From positions 216,891 through 280,890 of the forward strand of contig NZ_NEGI01000004.1 of assembly GCF_002135345.1 (NCBI RefSeq): a DNA stretch of 64,000 nucleotides, given 5' to 3'. The translations under genes were made by a program, and so were the position numbers. The notes under the pieces are model-generated. The model was not told the origin of the DNA and did not search any database. It worked only from the letters and a program-made list of their open reading frames with translations. Every line of letters starts with the position of its first letter. Positions within the stretch are counted from its first letter, which is position 1. Shown here one piece after another: positions 17,082 through 25,779 of this stretch. The DNA is from Acinetobacter sp. ANC 4648 (GTDB taxonomy: Bacteria; Pseudomonadota; Gammaproteobacteria; Pseudomonadales; Moraxellaceae).

Positions 17082-17792
17082 TTATTTTGGAGTCCCAGTA
17101 TCACTACCACCAGACTGAACCCCACCATGCTTATGAGTAGAAAACTCAATACCACCAATGCCAGCACCACCTGTAAGTGTTGATTTTCCTTTTACGCTAA
17201 GGGTGCTATCTACTGTTGCTGCGCCAGTTACTTCCAAAGTCTGCTGCATTTCAACGGGATGGTGGAATACGGATTTTGTGCCGATGAAGTGTATTTCCCC
17301 ATTAGGTTTAATCTGAATTTTGCAGGTATTGTCATCATTACGGATTTCTAAAGCAGTGGTTGAAATATCACTTATTTTTTTGGATTGAGATTGAGGTCTA
17401 AAGAATGCAAAGCCATCTGATAAATCATGCTTACGTGTATCAAAAGGATTTTGAACACCACCTGACTGCCACCAAATATCTATATTGCGAGATGCAAATG
17501 AAACAAAGCATTCATCACCTTCATGAATTGGATGGGTAATGGTGAAGCCACCTGCACATGGAAACATTACAGGTACATCTTCCAAGGTTGGTAGCTCTAC
17601 TGTCTCGACTACTCCATCTTTATTCCGAATCGGTATTTTGATAGTAGGTTGAACAGATACCGTTACAGCTTCAGGATCGTAACTCTCAACTACACAAGGA
17701 AGTGAGGTCCAGAGATTTGCCAATTCTCCACGGATCGCATCTTTAATAATTTGAAGCATATCGGGAGAGCGTTCACTTAATGATATTGCCAT
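17082..17792 (-). CDS. Baseplate spike protein, Gp138 N-terminal domain
   Basis: 236 residues from ATG 17792, which overlaps the upstream stop (TAATG) and follows AGGAGTGG. The first 150 residues match the gp138/gpV OB-fold region (ANLWTSLPCVVESYDPEAVTVSVQP; PVMFPCAGGFTITHPIHEGDECFVSFA). The C-terminal part has repeats ending in THKHGGV, suggesting a beta-helical tip with metal-binding His. It would pierce the outer membrane during tail contraction. Confidence 0.85.
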   Translation of the reverse strand: MAISLSERSPDMLQIIKDAIRGELANLWTSLPCVVESYDPEAVTVSVQPTIKIPIRNKDGVVETVELPTLEDVPVMFPCAGGFTITHPIHEGDECFVSFASRNIDIWWQSGGVQNPFDTRKHDLSDGFAFFRPQSQSKKISDISTTALEIRNDDNTCKIQIKPNGEIHFIGTKSVFHHPVEMQQTLEVTGAATVDSTLSVKGKSTLTGGAGIGGIEFSTHKHGGVQSGGSDTGTPK

Positions 17793-18757
17793 TAATTTGC
17801 CACTCCTGTAATTGATACACCTGACTTGGGGACAGTAGCACCCACAGCAATACAAACAAGGCTGTCATGCCAATCATTACCGCGATTATCACCTGTTCTT
17901 TCAAGTGAGCAGATGATAAACATTCCATCTGCGCCAGTTGCTAAATTTGGGTTTTTATAGGGCTGATCCACCATCTGGCCACCATAATTAATATCATATG
18001 ACTCGGTCTGCATATTCGTCATATCGACCTGTACGCGACCACCCCACTTTAGTTTTGGATTAAGCAAGCAAGTTATATTTAGACCTTCACTTGTTAGCTG
18101 AGGCATACCAATAACGCCAGTTTGTGCACTCAATATCTGTACCGGTTCAACCGTGTATTTATCAATGATACGCATGTGAATTTCTTCATCTGATAGCGTG
18201 TAAGCAAGATCGTTGTCTTTACTGAATTGCTGCATATTTGCATCAAGCGAACCAAATAATACACGCCCACGTATTAGTTTTTGATCGGATAATTGCGGTG
18301 ATTCACCAAGTTGTAAACCCGCACCTTCATACCCTTTTAAAAGTATATTTTTGGTCTGATCTACACTTGTTCCTGCTGGTACAGACTGGTTGATAATTGT
18401 ATTATTTTTTGCAACAGTACTTGATTGGGCGAGTATGCAGAGCCACGTATCTGTCTGATTGTCACGTCCTCTGCGATATTGAAACACCGTACCTTTGAAA
18501 ATTATCTCCAGTCCAGAATCAGCATAACCCACCTCTAAAATAACTTGGCCATTTAAATTCTGATCATCTATTCCGCAAAGTAAATCCATCGTCTGCTTAG
18601 ACATATTGTAGATATAAATCTCAGCAGCCTTAGGTGCTTCAGTTGTTGGTTGTGAGATATGAAAATAAATATGAAAATCGGATAAATCCAGTGCTTCAGG
18701 TGCATCTTTATTAATTTGGATTGTGAGGCGACACAGTCTTTCCCATTGCAATGACAT
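17792..18757 (-). CDS. Baseplate hub protein (gpD/gp44-like)
   Basis: 321 residues. It begins LQWERLCRLTIQINKDAPEALDLSDFHIYFHI, the pattern of hub proteins in DUF3383-sheath phages, and contains SLDANMQQFSKDNDLAYTLSDEEIHM, reminiscent of gpD-like late-control domains. It lies between the baseplate plug gene and the spike, so it likely forms the central hub carrying the spike. No frameshifts. Confidence 0.75.
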   Translation of the reverse strand: MSLQWERLCRLTIQINKDAPEALDLSDFHIYFHISQPTTEAPKAAEIYIYNMSKQTMDLLCGIDDQNLNGQVILEVGYADSGLEIIFKGTVFQYRRGRDNQTDTWLCILAQSSTVAKNNTIINQSVPAGTSVDQTKNILLKGYEGAGLQLGESPQLSDQKLIRGRVLFGSLDANMQQFSKDNDLAYTLSDEEIHMRIIDKYTVEPVQILSAQTGVIGMPQLTSEGLNITCLLNPKLKWGGRVQVDMTNMQTESYDINYGGQMVDQPYKNPNLATGADGMFIICSLERTGDNRGNDWHDSLVCIAVGATVPKSGVSITGVAN

Positions 18758-18758
18758 A

Positions 18759-19052
18759 TCAATCTCTCCAAAATAATTGAATTTTCACACCTAGATCGTT
18801 AAAGGATTGGCTTTCATCGGCATTGTTATTTAATACAAACAGCCCGCCTTTAATTAAATGCTGATGCTGATCTAAAAGGTTTACACCTTGCACCATTGGC
18901 AGTGCTGCTAGTATTAATTGGCCCGAACTATCTGAAACATCCAAGAACCAGGTATCTAAGCGGTAAATTAGACGGAGCTTGTAAATTATTGAGCCAAGTC
19001 GCACATTGAATTGCTGATTTGTATTGATCAGCGGTATTTCATATAAAGCCAT
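18759..19052 (-). CDS. Baseplate plug family protein
   Basis: 97 residues. IPLINTNQQFNVRLGSIIYKLRLIYRLDTWFLDVSDSSG in outline is the all-beta pattern of the small phage baseplate plug family (alternating strands ending in a WFLD motif). It sits one base upstream of the hub gene and three after the Dit-like gene in the compact baseplate operon. Confidence 0.75.
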   Translation of the reverse strand: MALYEIPLINTNQQFNVRLGSIIYKLRLIYRLDTWFLDVSDSSGQLILAALPMVQGVNLLDQHQHLIKGGLFVLNNNADESQSFNDLGVKIQLFWRD

Positions 19053-19055
19053 AAT

Positions 19056-19685
19056 CTACCCCCACACCCCACCAACTTGAGCACTACCTGTGAGCTTCCC
19101 CAACATAGAGGTTGGCACTTCCTTTTTCTGCACTGTGCCACCATCTTGGACACCTGCTGTAGCTTCGGGTGTTTTTTGATTTTCTACCAATACAGTCGTT
19201 TCTGATGTCATCACACGAATGACTTTCTTGAATGTGATATCAATCATAAGGACATTCTCTGTCGTCTTATCTGTTGTGCACCCAAGCGACTTAATAAGCA
19301 TGTTCGTGTATAAGCGCTTACCACTCATAACAATTAGCGGAACTTTGCTTTTTTGTAGTAACTGTAATGCTTCATAGACAATAATCAGGCTCATTGTTCC
19401 GCCTAAAAATGAATTTCCAACATAACCATTCAACTTGCCCGCACTCTCAGACCAACCTACTTTTATTGTTAATTCTGGGGGTTCCATATAAGCGTGATCT
19501 GAAATTGATGCCCCCGCCTCGGTTGGATGATCTGTAATATTCAATTCATCTTTATGCTTTTCTTCAATTGTTACATCAGCAAAAAGACCCATGATTGTTC
19601 GGCCTTTACCTGCAAGTAGTAAGGATCCAACTGACTCGGTTAAAGATGATGATGTGACAGTATTAATTAATGAGCCAATTGTCAT
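19056..19685 (-). CDS. Dit-like baseplate/tail protein
   Basis: 209 residues. The segment GLFADVTIEEKHKDELNITDHPTEAG is typical of Dit-like N-terminal domains in contractile phages, and SGKRLYTNMLIKSLG follows. It would form the ring joining the tail tube to the baseplate. It is separated from the upstream tape-measure gene by an inserted cassette (19.77-21.01 kb). Confidence 0.75.
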   Translation of the reverse strand: MTIGSLINTVTSSSLTESVGSLLLAGKGRTIMGLFADVTIEEKHKDELNITDHPTEAGASISDHAYMEPPELTIKVGWSESAGKLNGYVGNSFLGGTMSLIIVYEALQLLQKSKVPLIVMSGKRLYTNMLIKSLGCTTDKTTENVLMIDITFKKVIRVMTSETTVLVENQKTPEATAGVQDGGTVQKKEVPTSMLGKLTGSAQVGGVWG

Positions 19686-19705
19686 GTTTGCTTTTCCTTA
19701 GGTGT

Positions 19706-19730
19706 AAAAAAACCACCTTATGGTGGTTTT
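19706..19730. terminator. Intrinsic terminator between accessory insert and Dit-like gene
   Basis: AACCACC-TTAT-GGTGGTT with T runs on both sides (seven T on the minus strand). It lies directly upstream of the Dit-like gene start and would block late transcription without antitermination. Confidence 0.75.
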
Positions 19731-19768
19731 AATTTAGATTTTAAAAATCTGCAAAAATTTAAATATTC

Positions 19769-20071
19769 TTATTTTTTCCAGACTTTCTTAAACCAGCTAA
19801 ACATTTTTTTCTCAGGATCATTTGTGGTAACTCCAGCCCATGTGTCTGATTTTTCATTAATTTCAACTACAACAAAACGTTCACCAGGTACAATTTCTTT
19901 CACTTTATTTCTAATATCACCAGCGCTGAATTTATCAGATGAATCCGTGACAAACCAAGTGTCGCCAACCCAATGCCACCACCCCAATCCATTGCTTTTA
20001 AAAAATTCCCTTAACTTGTTATTGTGCTCTTCTGTTAAATTTTGCAAGCAAATTATATATCTACGCTTCAT
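19769..20071 (-). CDS. Small ferredoxin-like-fold protein, unknown (tail-module insert)
   Basis: 100 residues from ATG 20071, overlapping the upstream membrane-protein gene by 11 bases. The pattern RRYIICLQ (strand), NNKLREFFKSNG (helix), WWHWVGDTWFVT (two strands), AGDIRNKVKEIV (helix), RFVVVEIN (strand) predicts a beta-alpha-beta-beta-alpha-beta fold, as in small Cas2/VapD/SinR-like proteins. The tail is basic and aromatic (FSWFKKVWKK). I do not know its function. It forms a tight pair with the two-TM gene. Confidence 0.6.
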   Translation of the reverse strand: MKRRYIICLQNLTEEHNNKLREFFKSNGLGWWHWVGDTWFVTDSSDKFSAGDIRNKVKEIVPGERFVVVEINEKSDTWAGVTTNDPEKKMFSWFKKVWKK

Positions 20072-20504
20072 CATCAACAGCCTCAATTGAGTCAACACTT
20101 GTTGATAGTACTTTGGTATTTGTTGCTGAATTGATCGTCTTCAATTGACCATTCAAGCTATCTTCAGGTACATGTTTTTCTATGGCTAGTTTTTCAATAT
20201 TGAATTTTTCACTTCTTAGTGCATCTGTTTTATTGGTAAATAGACAAAAGAAGAAAGCAACCAGTACAGAAAAGATCATTAAAACCAAAAGCGCAAACAA
20301 TCCAATTAGAATCCATTTTTCCGCCTTAAATATACTGGATAGGGTTATTGCAGCAAGAATAGACCCAAGTATCCATGCAAGAATACTAAGTATCGAAGAT
20401 CTTGATCCAAATGAATTTGCTTGAGAAAGCACATGTTTTACAAATTCCATAAAGCTTTCATAAGCCTCATTATTTAATTTTAAATAAGTTTGCATATTAC
20501 TCAC
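20061..20504 (-). CDS. Two-TM membrane protein, unknown (tail-module insert)
   Basis: 147 residues. An N-terminal helical region of about 35 residues is followed by two membrane helices (SILAWILGSILAAITLSSIF; WILIGLFALLVLMIFSVLVAFFFCLF) and an acidic cytoplasmic tail. I do not recognise it. It overlaps the 19769 gene and the two are set off by a terminator and an oppositely oriented gene, so they look like an inserted accessory pair rather than tail structure. Confidence 0.65.
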   Translation of the reverse strand: MSNMQTYLKLNNEAYESFMEFVKHVLSQANSFGSRSSILSILAWILGSILAAITLSSIFKAEKWILIGLFALLVLMIFSVLVAFFFCLFTNKTDALRSEKFNIEKLAIEKHVPEDSLNGQLKTINSATNTKVLSTSVDSIEAVDDEA

Positions 20505-20560
20505 CTCTTCTTTATAAATCTATAAATTGTTGCTTTTTAAAGAAACTCAAGGAATCCATA

Positions 20561-21010
20561 ATGAAAAAAATACTACTTTTGGTAGTCGCATCCACTTTTG
20601 GCGCTGGAGCTTGGGCATCACCATACGATTCTAATTCTTTCGGAGCAATGCCCCATAAAGATATTATGAGAATAAATGTAGATAACTGTAATATTGAGGC
20701 AAATGCCACTGGAAATAAAACTTCTGCAGAAGAATGTATTAACAATCAAAAAATAGCCTTTGAAAAACTATTAATTATCTACAATGACCATGCTATTACT
20801 GCGCCATCTTGGAGTTTATGCGTAGGCGAGGCTAAAACTAGGCACTCCTATGACTACGTGGTTATGTATGCCTGCATGAAGGTTGTTAAAGACATATGTA
20901 AGGAAAAACCTGATGGTCAGTGGGAGAATCCTAATTTGTGCATTCGGAGTATGCAATCAGGTGCTTGGCTGAATAATCCTAAAATCTATCAGCCATATAA
21001 AAAGCAATGA
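20561..21010 (+). CDS. Secreted hypothetical protein, antisense accessory gene in tail module
   Basis: 149 residues with a clear signal peptide (KKILLLVVASTFGAGAWA, cleavage near residue 19). The mature part holds several Cys (NCNIE, EECINN, LCVGE, ACMKVVKDICKE, LCIRS), enough for periplasmic disulfides. AAGGAATCC upstream can serve as ribosome site. It is on the opposite strand to the surrounding tail genes and ends 4 bp before the convergent tape-measure stop, so it needs its own promoter. Likely a lysogenic-conversion gene; function unknown. Confidence 0.7.
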   Translation: MKKILLLVVASTFGAGAWASPYDSNSFGAMPHKDIMRINVDNCNIEANATGNKTSAEECINNQKIAFEKLLIIYNDHAITAPSWSLCVGEAKTRHSYDYVVMYACMKVVKDICKEKPDGQWENPNLCIRSMQSGAWLNNPKIYQPYKKQ

Positions 21011-21014
21011 GTTC

Positions 21015-23246
21015 CTATGTCAATACACTCTGTGCACCCCTAGCCATAAAGGCTAATGAATTTTCATTATGCCTTTTTACAGCCTTGGCTGATTCAATTG
21101 GATCTTTAGCTCCATTAATCGTCATGTCGGTTTTGAAACTCTGGTGGATCGTCACAGTTGAAGCTGACATATTTGACGAATTACTTACTTGTGGTTTATG
21201 TGGGTTGCCATTTGGTAATTCTGCATTTTGTGCAAAACTTGCTAATGCTTTAGCCTCTTGAGGGGTTTGTTTTTGGTTGGCAGAAACCCCTGTTCGACTA
21301 ATCTTACCCTCTTTAACGCCTTCAGCTTTAACCATCCCTTCCGCTAACGCAGCAAACTCAGCTTCAGACATTTCACCAATTTTCTTACCCTTGAGGCTTA
21401 CACCTTTTGCGGCAGCAGTTTTATTGATTGTATCTTCATATGCTTTGTAATTTGTCTTACCTGAATAATCATCAACTGCGTAGCTTCTAAGCATTTTTGA
21501 AAAAGTTTTATCACCATGTTGTTTCTTTAGTAATTTAGCTTTAGCAATCGCCCCAGCTTCCATTGTCTCAAATACAGCATTACCCCATTGATCTAGAGCA
21601 ACAACACCAGCATATCGCTTTCTAGCATCGCTCAAAGCCTTATCTTTGGTGCGCTTTGACTTGACTGTTTTATCTGCACTACCTTTAAACTCAAACTTTA
21701 AATTCCCTGGATTATTGTTTCTCCAGGCAACAGTTCCGCCAGTTCTAGTTTCAGTCTCACCATTTCCCATTTGATAAATGCGTTTTGTCCCCTCGGTCTT
21801 AATAAGACTTATAATCTTATTTGACTCTTTGGCTGTAGATAAGACCGCCCCCTTAACAACATCCTGTACAACCTTCGCAGTACCAAGCGCTAAATCCTTT
21901 GCAGTCACGGCGGGCTTACCTTCATTAATCTCAACCGCTTTTTTAGCATCTTCGTTACCAAAGAAAGCTAAAGCCTTAGCCACACCTGAGCCAACTGCAT
22001 CAAGGGCCTTCTTACCCGTGTCAGTTTCAGCAATTTTATCATTGAGAGCATCAGCACCTTTTTGTGCAATTTTTTTAGCTTCATCCTTTGCAAGATCGAC
22101 TACTTCTTTAATAGCTGTCACTGGATCTGAGATGATCTTCTGAACAAAATTAACGACCTTGTCCTTAACTTTCTCCAGCAGGGCAATAAAGTCCTTAATC
22201 TTCTTCATGATCGTATCAAAGCCACCAATCCACTTATCCCAATCTATGAATGACTTACCACCTTCTTGCCATGTTTTGTAGTCGTCATACAGTAAGTACA
22301 AAGCGGATGCTAGGGCTAAAATGATGCCGATCGGTGATGCAAGGAAAGCTAGTCTAAATAATTTAAGCAGTCCGATGAAGCCTTTCAACATTGGTATAAA
22401 TTTAAAGATCATCCCAAAGGTTTTAATGAACGAACCCAGAACCAATGCAGCCATACCAAAGCGTAGCGCAACCCCTAAACCCTCTTTAATCTGCGGATTT
22501 AACTGGCCGAATGCAGATACACCCGCCATGATCAAAGTATTAAGCAATTTCAGAATAGGTATTAAAGCCTTACCCGCCTGCATCACAATGACCTGAAATC
22601 CTGTCTTGGTCATCATGGTTAAATCGCGGTATTCAGACATGAACTCATTGCCTGATTTAGCAAGGTCATCATTCATGCCGAGTTCTTTTTGTATCTTCTG
22701 ATACTTGTCCATGTTGGCTATGAATTTACCGTCACGCATGGCAAGCAGTGTGTTTTGATCAATACCTAATGAGCTGGCATAAGCATTAGCTTGGTGCGCT
22801 GGCATCGTGGATAAAACACCACTTAAGTCTTTCATGACCTCAACACGGTCACGAATTTCACCATTAGCATTCTTGGTCTGTACGCCAAGGCTATTAATCA
22901 TCCCCTCGTAGCCTGGAGAATTACGCATTTTTTCAGCTAAGGATTCAAGCGAACCCACAGCACCTTCAGCACTACCACCCATCTGAGCAATGGCGTTGCC
23001 GTATGCGTTGATGTTGGTGACGCTTGCACCAATACGCTGTGATGAAAAGTACAGCTTATCTAGCTCACTTGCTGTTTGACGTACCGCTAAAACTGCACCA
23101 GTGGCCAATGCCAGTAATGCACCTTTTAACGCTGTTGCTTTAAGCTCAACACCGCCCATGGCATCTTGCATTTGTTTTAACCCTGAATTGTCAGTCTTAA
23201 AACCTAATGCAACCATGAAGTCACGAATCACACCTGCTTGTGCCAT
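21015..23246 (-). CDS. Tail tape measure protein with C-terminal peptidoglycan-type domain
   Basis: 743 residues. The N-terminus (ALGFKTDNSGLKQMQDAMGG) and helical first half with SQRIGASVTNINAYGNAIAQMGGS match tape measures of contractile phages. Hydrophobic helices lie at about 230-330 and Ala/Lys-rich coiled coil at about 350-470. The part from about 510 (RNNNPGNLKFEF, LDQWGNAVFETMEAG) resembles a muramidase-like domain used for local cell-wall digestion. It sets tail length and aids DNA entry. Confidence 0.88.
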   Translation of the reverse strand: MAQAGVIRDFMVALGFKTDNSGLKQMQDAMGGVELKATALKGALLALATGAVLAVRQTASELDKLYFSSQRIGASVTNINAYGNAIAQMGGSAEGAVGSLESLAEKMRNSPGYEGMINSLGVQTKNANGEIRDRVEVMKDLSGVLSTMPAHQANAYASSLGIDQNTLLAMRDGKFIANMDKYQKIQKELGMNDDLAKSGNEFMSEYRDLTMMTKTGFQVIVMQAGKALIPILKLLNTLIMAGVSAFGQLNPQIKEGLGVALRFGMAALVLGSFIKTFGMIFKFIPMLKGFIGLLKLFRLAFLASPIGIILALASALYLLYDDYKTWQEGGKSFIDWDKWIGGFDTIMKKIKDFIALLEKVKDKVVNFVQKIISDPVTAIKEVVDLAKDEAKKIAQKGADALNDKIAETDTGKKALDAVGSGVAKALAFFGNEDAKKAVEINEGKPAVTAKDLALGTAKVVQDVVKGAVLSTAKESNKIISLIKTEGTKRIYQMGNGETETRTGGTVAWRNNNPGNLKFEFKGSADKTVKSKRTKDKALSDARKRYAGVVALDQWGNAVFETMEAGAIAKAKLLKKQHGDKTFSKMLRSYAVDDYSGKTNYKAYEDTINKTAAAKGVSLKGKKIGEMSEAEFAALAEGMVKAEGVKEGKISRTGVSANQKQTPQEAKALASFAQNAELPNGNPHKPQVSNSSNMSASTVTIHQSFKTDMTINGAKDPIESAKAVKRHNENSLAFMARGAQSVLT

Positions 23247-23258
23247 GAGGATACCCTT

Positions 23259-23378
23259 TTACATTTTCCAGATATAAGTACAAACCACAATCGTTATGAG
23301 GATTGCCATAAATCGCCATGCTTGCATTTTTCGTAACTCCGTTAGACACCAACCTGCTAATTTGATAAAATCTTCCAT
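23259..23378 (-). CDS. Small single-TM protein, 39 aa
   Basis: Begins MEDFIKLAGWCLTELRKMQ and ends with a membrane helix (FMAILITIVVCTYIW). GAGGAAAAG lies upstream at a long spacing. It fits the gap between chaperone and tape measure and appears genuine by its coherent amphipathic plus membrane layout, but I do not recognise it. Confidence 0.5.
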   Translation of the reverse strand: MEDFIKLAGWCLTELRKMQAWRFMAILITIVVCTYIWKM

Positions 23379-23422
23379 ACGAAATACTTTTCCTCTTTTA
23401 CTTCTCGGTTAAGTGGATACAA

Positions 23423-23455
23423 AAAACCCCGATAGCTACCAACTGTCGGGGTTTT
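23423..23455. terminator. Bidirectional intrinsic terminator upstream of tape-measure genes
   Basis: AAAACCCCGA/TCGGGGTTTT stem with T runs on both strands, located inside the minus-strand late operon between the tail chaperone and the tape measure. Confidence 0.8.
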
Positions 23456-23499
23456 GCTTTTTCTGATTATTCAATTTTTAATTTCTGAATAACATTCAT

Positions 23500-23530
23500 G
23501 CCACTTGTATATAAGCCATATACAAGTGGC
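23500..23530. repeat. 12-bp perfect inverted repeat after the chaperone extension stop
   Basis: GCCACTTGTATA/TATACAAGTGGC, starting directly after the stop codon of the frameshift extension (23531-23533). A T run follows only on the plus strand, so it could stop antisense transcripts or protect the mRNA 3' side; role unclear. Confidence 0.6.
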
Positions 23531-23770
23531 TTATTTTTTACTTTCCTTTTCTCTAGCTTCTTCGATCAAATACTCATTGTCTGCAACAACATCCAGAGCG
23601 TCATTCATCAAAGCAATATCAGCTAGATCCAAGGTTCCATCGAGCAGAGATTCATACTTGCACATACCTTTGATAACTGGCCGTAATAGCCAGTCTTCTT
23701 GATTAGGCAAGTTTTTAAAAGTTACTCGACCTGCTTCATGCTCGATGCCTTCATAAGCAGATCTTGAATA
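23531..23770 (-). CDS. Tail assembly chaperone C-terminal extension made by -1 frameshift (DUF6889-like)
   Basis: 79 codons in the -1 frame relative to the upstream chaperone, with no good start codon or ribosome site of its own. The conserved-looking core is DWLLRPVIKGMCKYESLLDG followed by TLDLADIALMNDALDV, which I associate with DUF6889-type tail genes. It becomes readable if ribosomes slip at AAATTTT (23770-23776), giving a 140+79 residue fusion ending at 23531. This reproduces the G/GT chaperone logic of lambda-like tails. Confidence 0.7.
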   Translation of the reverse strand, partial: YSRSAYEGIEHEAGRVTFKNLPNQEDWLLRPVIKGMCKYESLLDGTLDLADIALMNDALDVVADNEYLIEEAREKESKK

Positions 23771-24189
23771 AAATTTCCTAAGTTCTTACGAATGACAGCA
23801 ACAACAAGTGGGAGGATTTGCATCATATCCAAGTCATCAAACATGATGGATTCACCGCGACACAAGACAGCACCATCACGGTGAACAATACTGAGTGTCT
23901 TATGAATGACAAGATTGGTGTCTGCTTCCGACATACCTGCAATAACATCCATGAGTGGTGCCAGTGCTGTGGATAGGCCATCCAGTTCACTTAGATCAAT
24001 ATTATCAAGCTCAACATCATCACCAGATTCCATTGACTCAATCACTTTAGATAGACCACCTTTGGCTACCTCACTGATGATCGGAATTAAGCTCGGGATA
24101 ACGGGAGCAATTTTTCGAGACACATGAAGTTGATCGAGCGCATTTAAGCGCCCGATCGTGTAGTTTTTACCGCTAATTGTTATCTGCAT
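23722..24189 (-). CDS. Tail assembly chaperone (gpG-like)
   Basis: 155 residues (ITISGKNYTIGRLNALDQLHVSRKIAPVIP at the start), mostly helical and acidic, lying between tube protein and tape measure where tail chaperones sit. Codons 139-140 (Asn-Phe) form the heptamer A AAT TTT, a canonical X XXY YYZ slippery site, 15 codons before the stop. The 0-frame product ends KQVE; the -1 product carries the DUF6889-like extension. It would bind the tape measure and recruit tube subunits. Confidence 0.8.
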   Translation of the reverse strand: MQITISGKNYTIGRLNALDQLHVSRKIAPVIPSLIPIISEVAKGGLSKVIESMESGDDVELDNIDLSELDGLSTALAPLMDVIAGMSEADTNLVIHKTLSIVHRDGAVLCRGESIMFDDLDMMQILPLVVAVIRKNLGNFIQDLLMKASSMKQVE

Positions 24190-24194
24190 TTCAA

Positions 24195-24638
24195 TTACTC
24201 ATATTTGCCAAGTTTCATATCAACTTTGATTGAGTCGAATACCCATTCCACAGTCGAACCATCTTTAGCATTTGTATAATCAGGTGCTTTCTTAAATGCG
24301 CACTTTGATGCCGTGTGGTTATCACCTGAACCAACATGGTTAAGTGTGATTGTGTTTTTACCCCACTTTCGCGCTGATGCTTTTTGGGCAATATAAATAT
24401 TCATCAACTTGGCATTAGTTGGTGAAGTTTTTAAAAGGCGGATTGTTACTTGACCTGAGTTATCCGCGTGAAGTGAATGCATACCTTCACCATCTGCACC
24501 CACGGTCATTGTATTTTTGTCGCCAGCCATGGCAAAGGTGATGCCTTCGTCAGCAATAGCTGCACCATAACCCAAATCAACAACACCTTCTGCACTCGTT
24601 AAAGAGCACTGAGTGTCCATGAAACTATATGTAGACAT
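24195..24638 (-). CDS. Tail tube protein, DUF3277-like
   Basis: 147 residues beginning STYSFMDTQCSLTSAEGVVDLG, typical of DUF3277 tube proteins, rich in Gly/Thr beta structure. It lies 10 bp after the sheath gene, the conserved sheath-tube order. It polymerises into the inner tail tube. Confidence 0.85.
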   Translation of the reverse strand: MSTYSFMDTQCSLTSAEGVVDLGYGAAIADEGITFAMAGDKNTMTVGADGEGMHSLHADNSGQVTIRLLKTSPTNAKLMNIYIAQKASARKWGKNTITLNHVGSGDNHTASKCAFKKAPDYTNAKDGSTVEWVFDSIKVDMKLGKYE

Positions 24639-24648
24639 TAGCTACTCC

Positions 24649-25770
24649 TTAACGATTTACAGCAACAAGCACGTCGGCAAAATGCGTGGCGCCTGCCAAC
24701 TTGATAGCGATTTGAAATACTGGTGCTTTACGTGCTTCGCGTTCAGACTGCGCTTGATCATCCAAACTATTGGCATAAACATAAAATGCCTTAGATAGAT
24801 AATCACCCGTTTCTAATGCACCAAAGCTGTCGCCATTCCACTGTCCCTCACCAAGTAAACCATTCGTCACACCTTGTGCACAGGCACGCTCTAAAACACC
24901 ACACTGGCGATTTACACCTGCAGGCGTTTGAGGGATTTTAGTATTTGAGGTGTAGTACAGATTCCAAAGTGCAGTCTCAAGATGATTCTGGAGCCAATCT
25001 AGACCATGGATCTCATCAATGAATGAGCCGTCGCACATCACACCCTCTTGTAAGATTGCTGTGTCATTGTCATAACCTGCAAAAACATTACAGTGCTTAG
25101 CAACGAGAGATTTTGCTTCACTTGTTTTTAAATCTTCTGGGATAATGCCGGGCAACTGCTTGAACTTCAGCGTAATGGTGGTGTTGGTCCCCATAAAATT
25201 AATACTGAACATTCGACCGAATAAGGATGCCGCCGCATAAGGATTGTCACTAGAGAAAATCGTAAATGTACGGCGATACTTCTTATTTGATAGTTTATAA
25301 GCATCATCAGTAATGCTTGTACTAATCAGCGAGTTTTCATCTTGAGTTGTATAACCAAAAAGACGCACTGGTGAAGCTGCTTCAATTAGCGATGCTACAG
25401 AATCCACCTCAGCTGTAGTTAGATTGGCCGCGATAACCAAACCATACCATTTAAGTGATTCTAAGCATTCTGCAACAATAGCCTCAGCAGTTTCGGGCGT
25501 ATCCCCTGATTTATCCCAAAAGCCAATATATAAAATTCGAGGTTTTGGGGATTGTCCAAAATAAGATTTAGCGGCAGCGTATTCTGGATCATCTACACCA
25601 TAATCTTCAGCAACCTCGGCAATGCTTGAGTATTCACGCATACGTTCGATTGCATCGATTACACCAGTAGTAGTACCGAGAATGAGTAAAGATCCAAAAG
25701 ATCGTGGCCCTGCCGCCAATGCAGCTAAGCTAATGCTGACATTGACGACATTAGAGACAGGTAAAGTCAT
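24649..25770 (-). CDS. Tail sheath protein, DUF3383
   Basis: 373 residues. It begins PVSNVVNVSISLAALAAG, includes GSLLILGTT and PRILYIGFW, and ends with the GATHFADVLV-type C-terminal strand, matching DUF3383 contractile sheath proteins. This makes the phage a myovirus. It follows the neck terminator gene and precedes the tube gene. Confidence 0.9.
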   Translation of the reverse strand: MTLPVSNVVNVSISLAALAAGPRSFGSLLILGTTTGVIDAIERMREYSSIAEVAEDYGVDDPEYAAAKSYFGQSPKPRILYIGFWDKSGDTPETAEAIVAECLESLKWYGLVIAANLTTAEVDSVASLIEAASPVRLFGYTTQDENSLISTSITDDAYKLSNKKYRRTFTIFSSDNPYAAASLFGRMFSINFMGTNTTITLKFKQLPGIIPEDLKTSEAKSLVAKHCNVFAGYDNDTAILQEGVMCDGSFIDEIHGLDWLQNHLETALWNLYYTSNTKIPQTPAGVNRQCGVLERACAQGVTNGLLGEGQWNGDSFGALETGDYLSKAFYVYANSLDDQAQSEREARKAPVFQIAIKLAGATHFADVLVAVNR

Positions 25771-25779
25771 TTAAGACTC

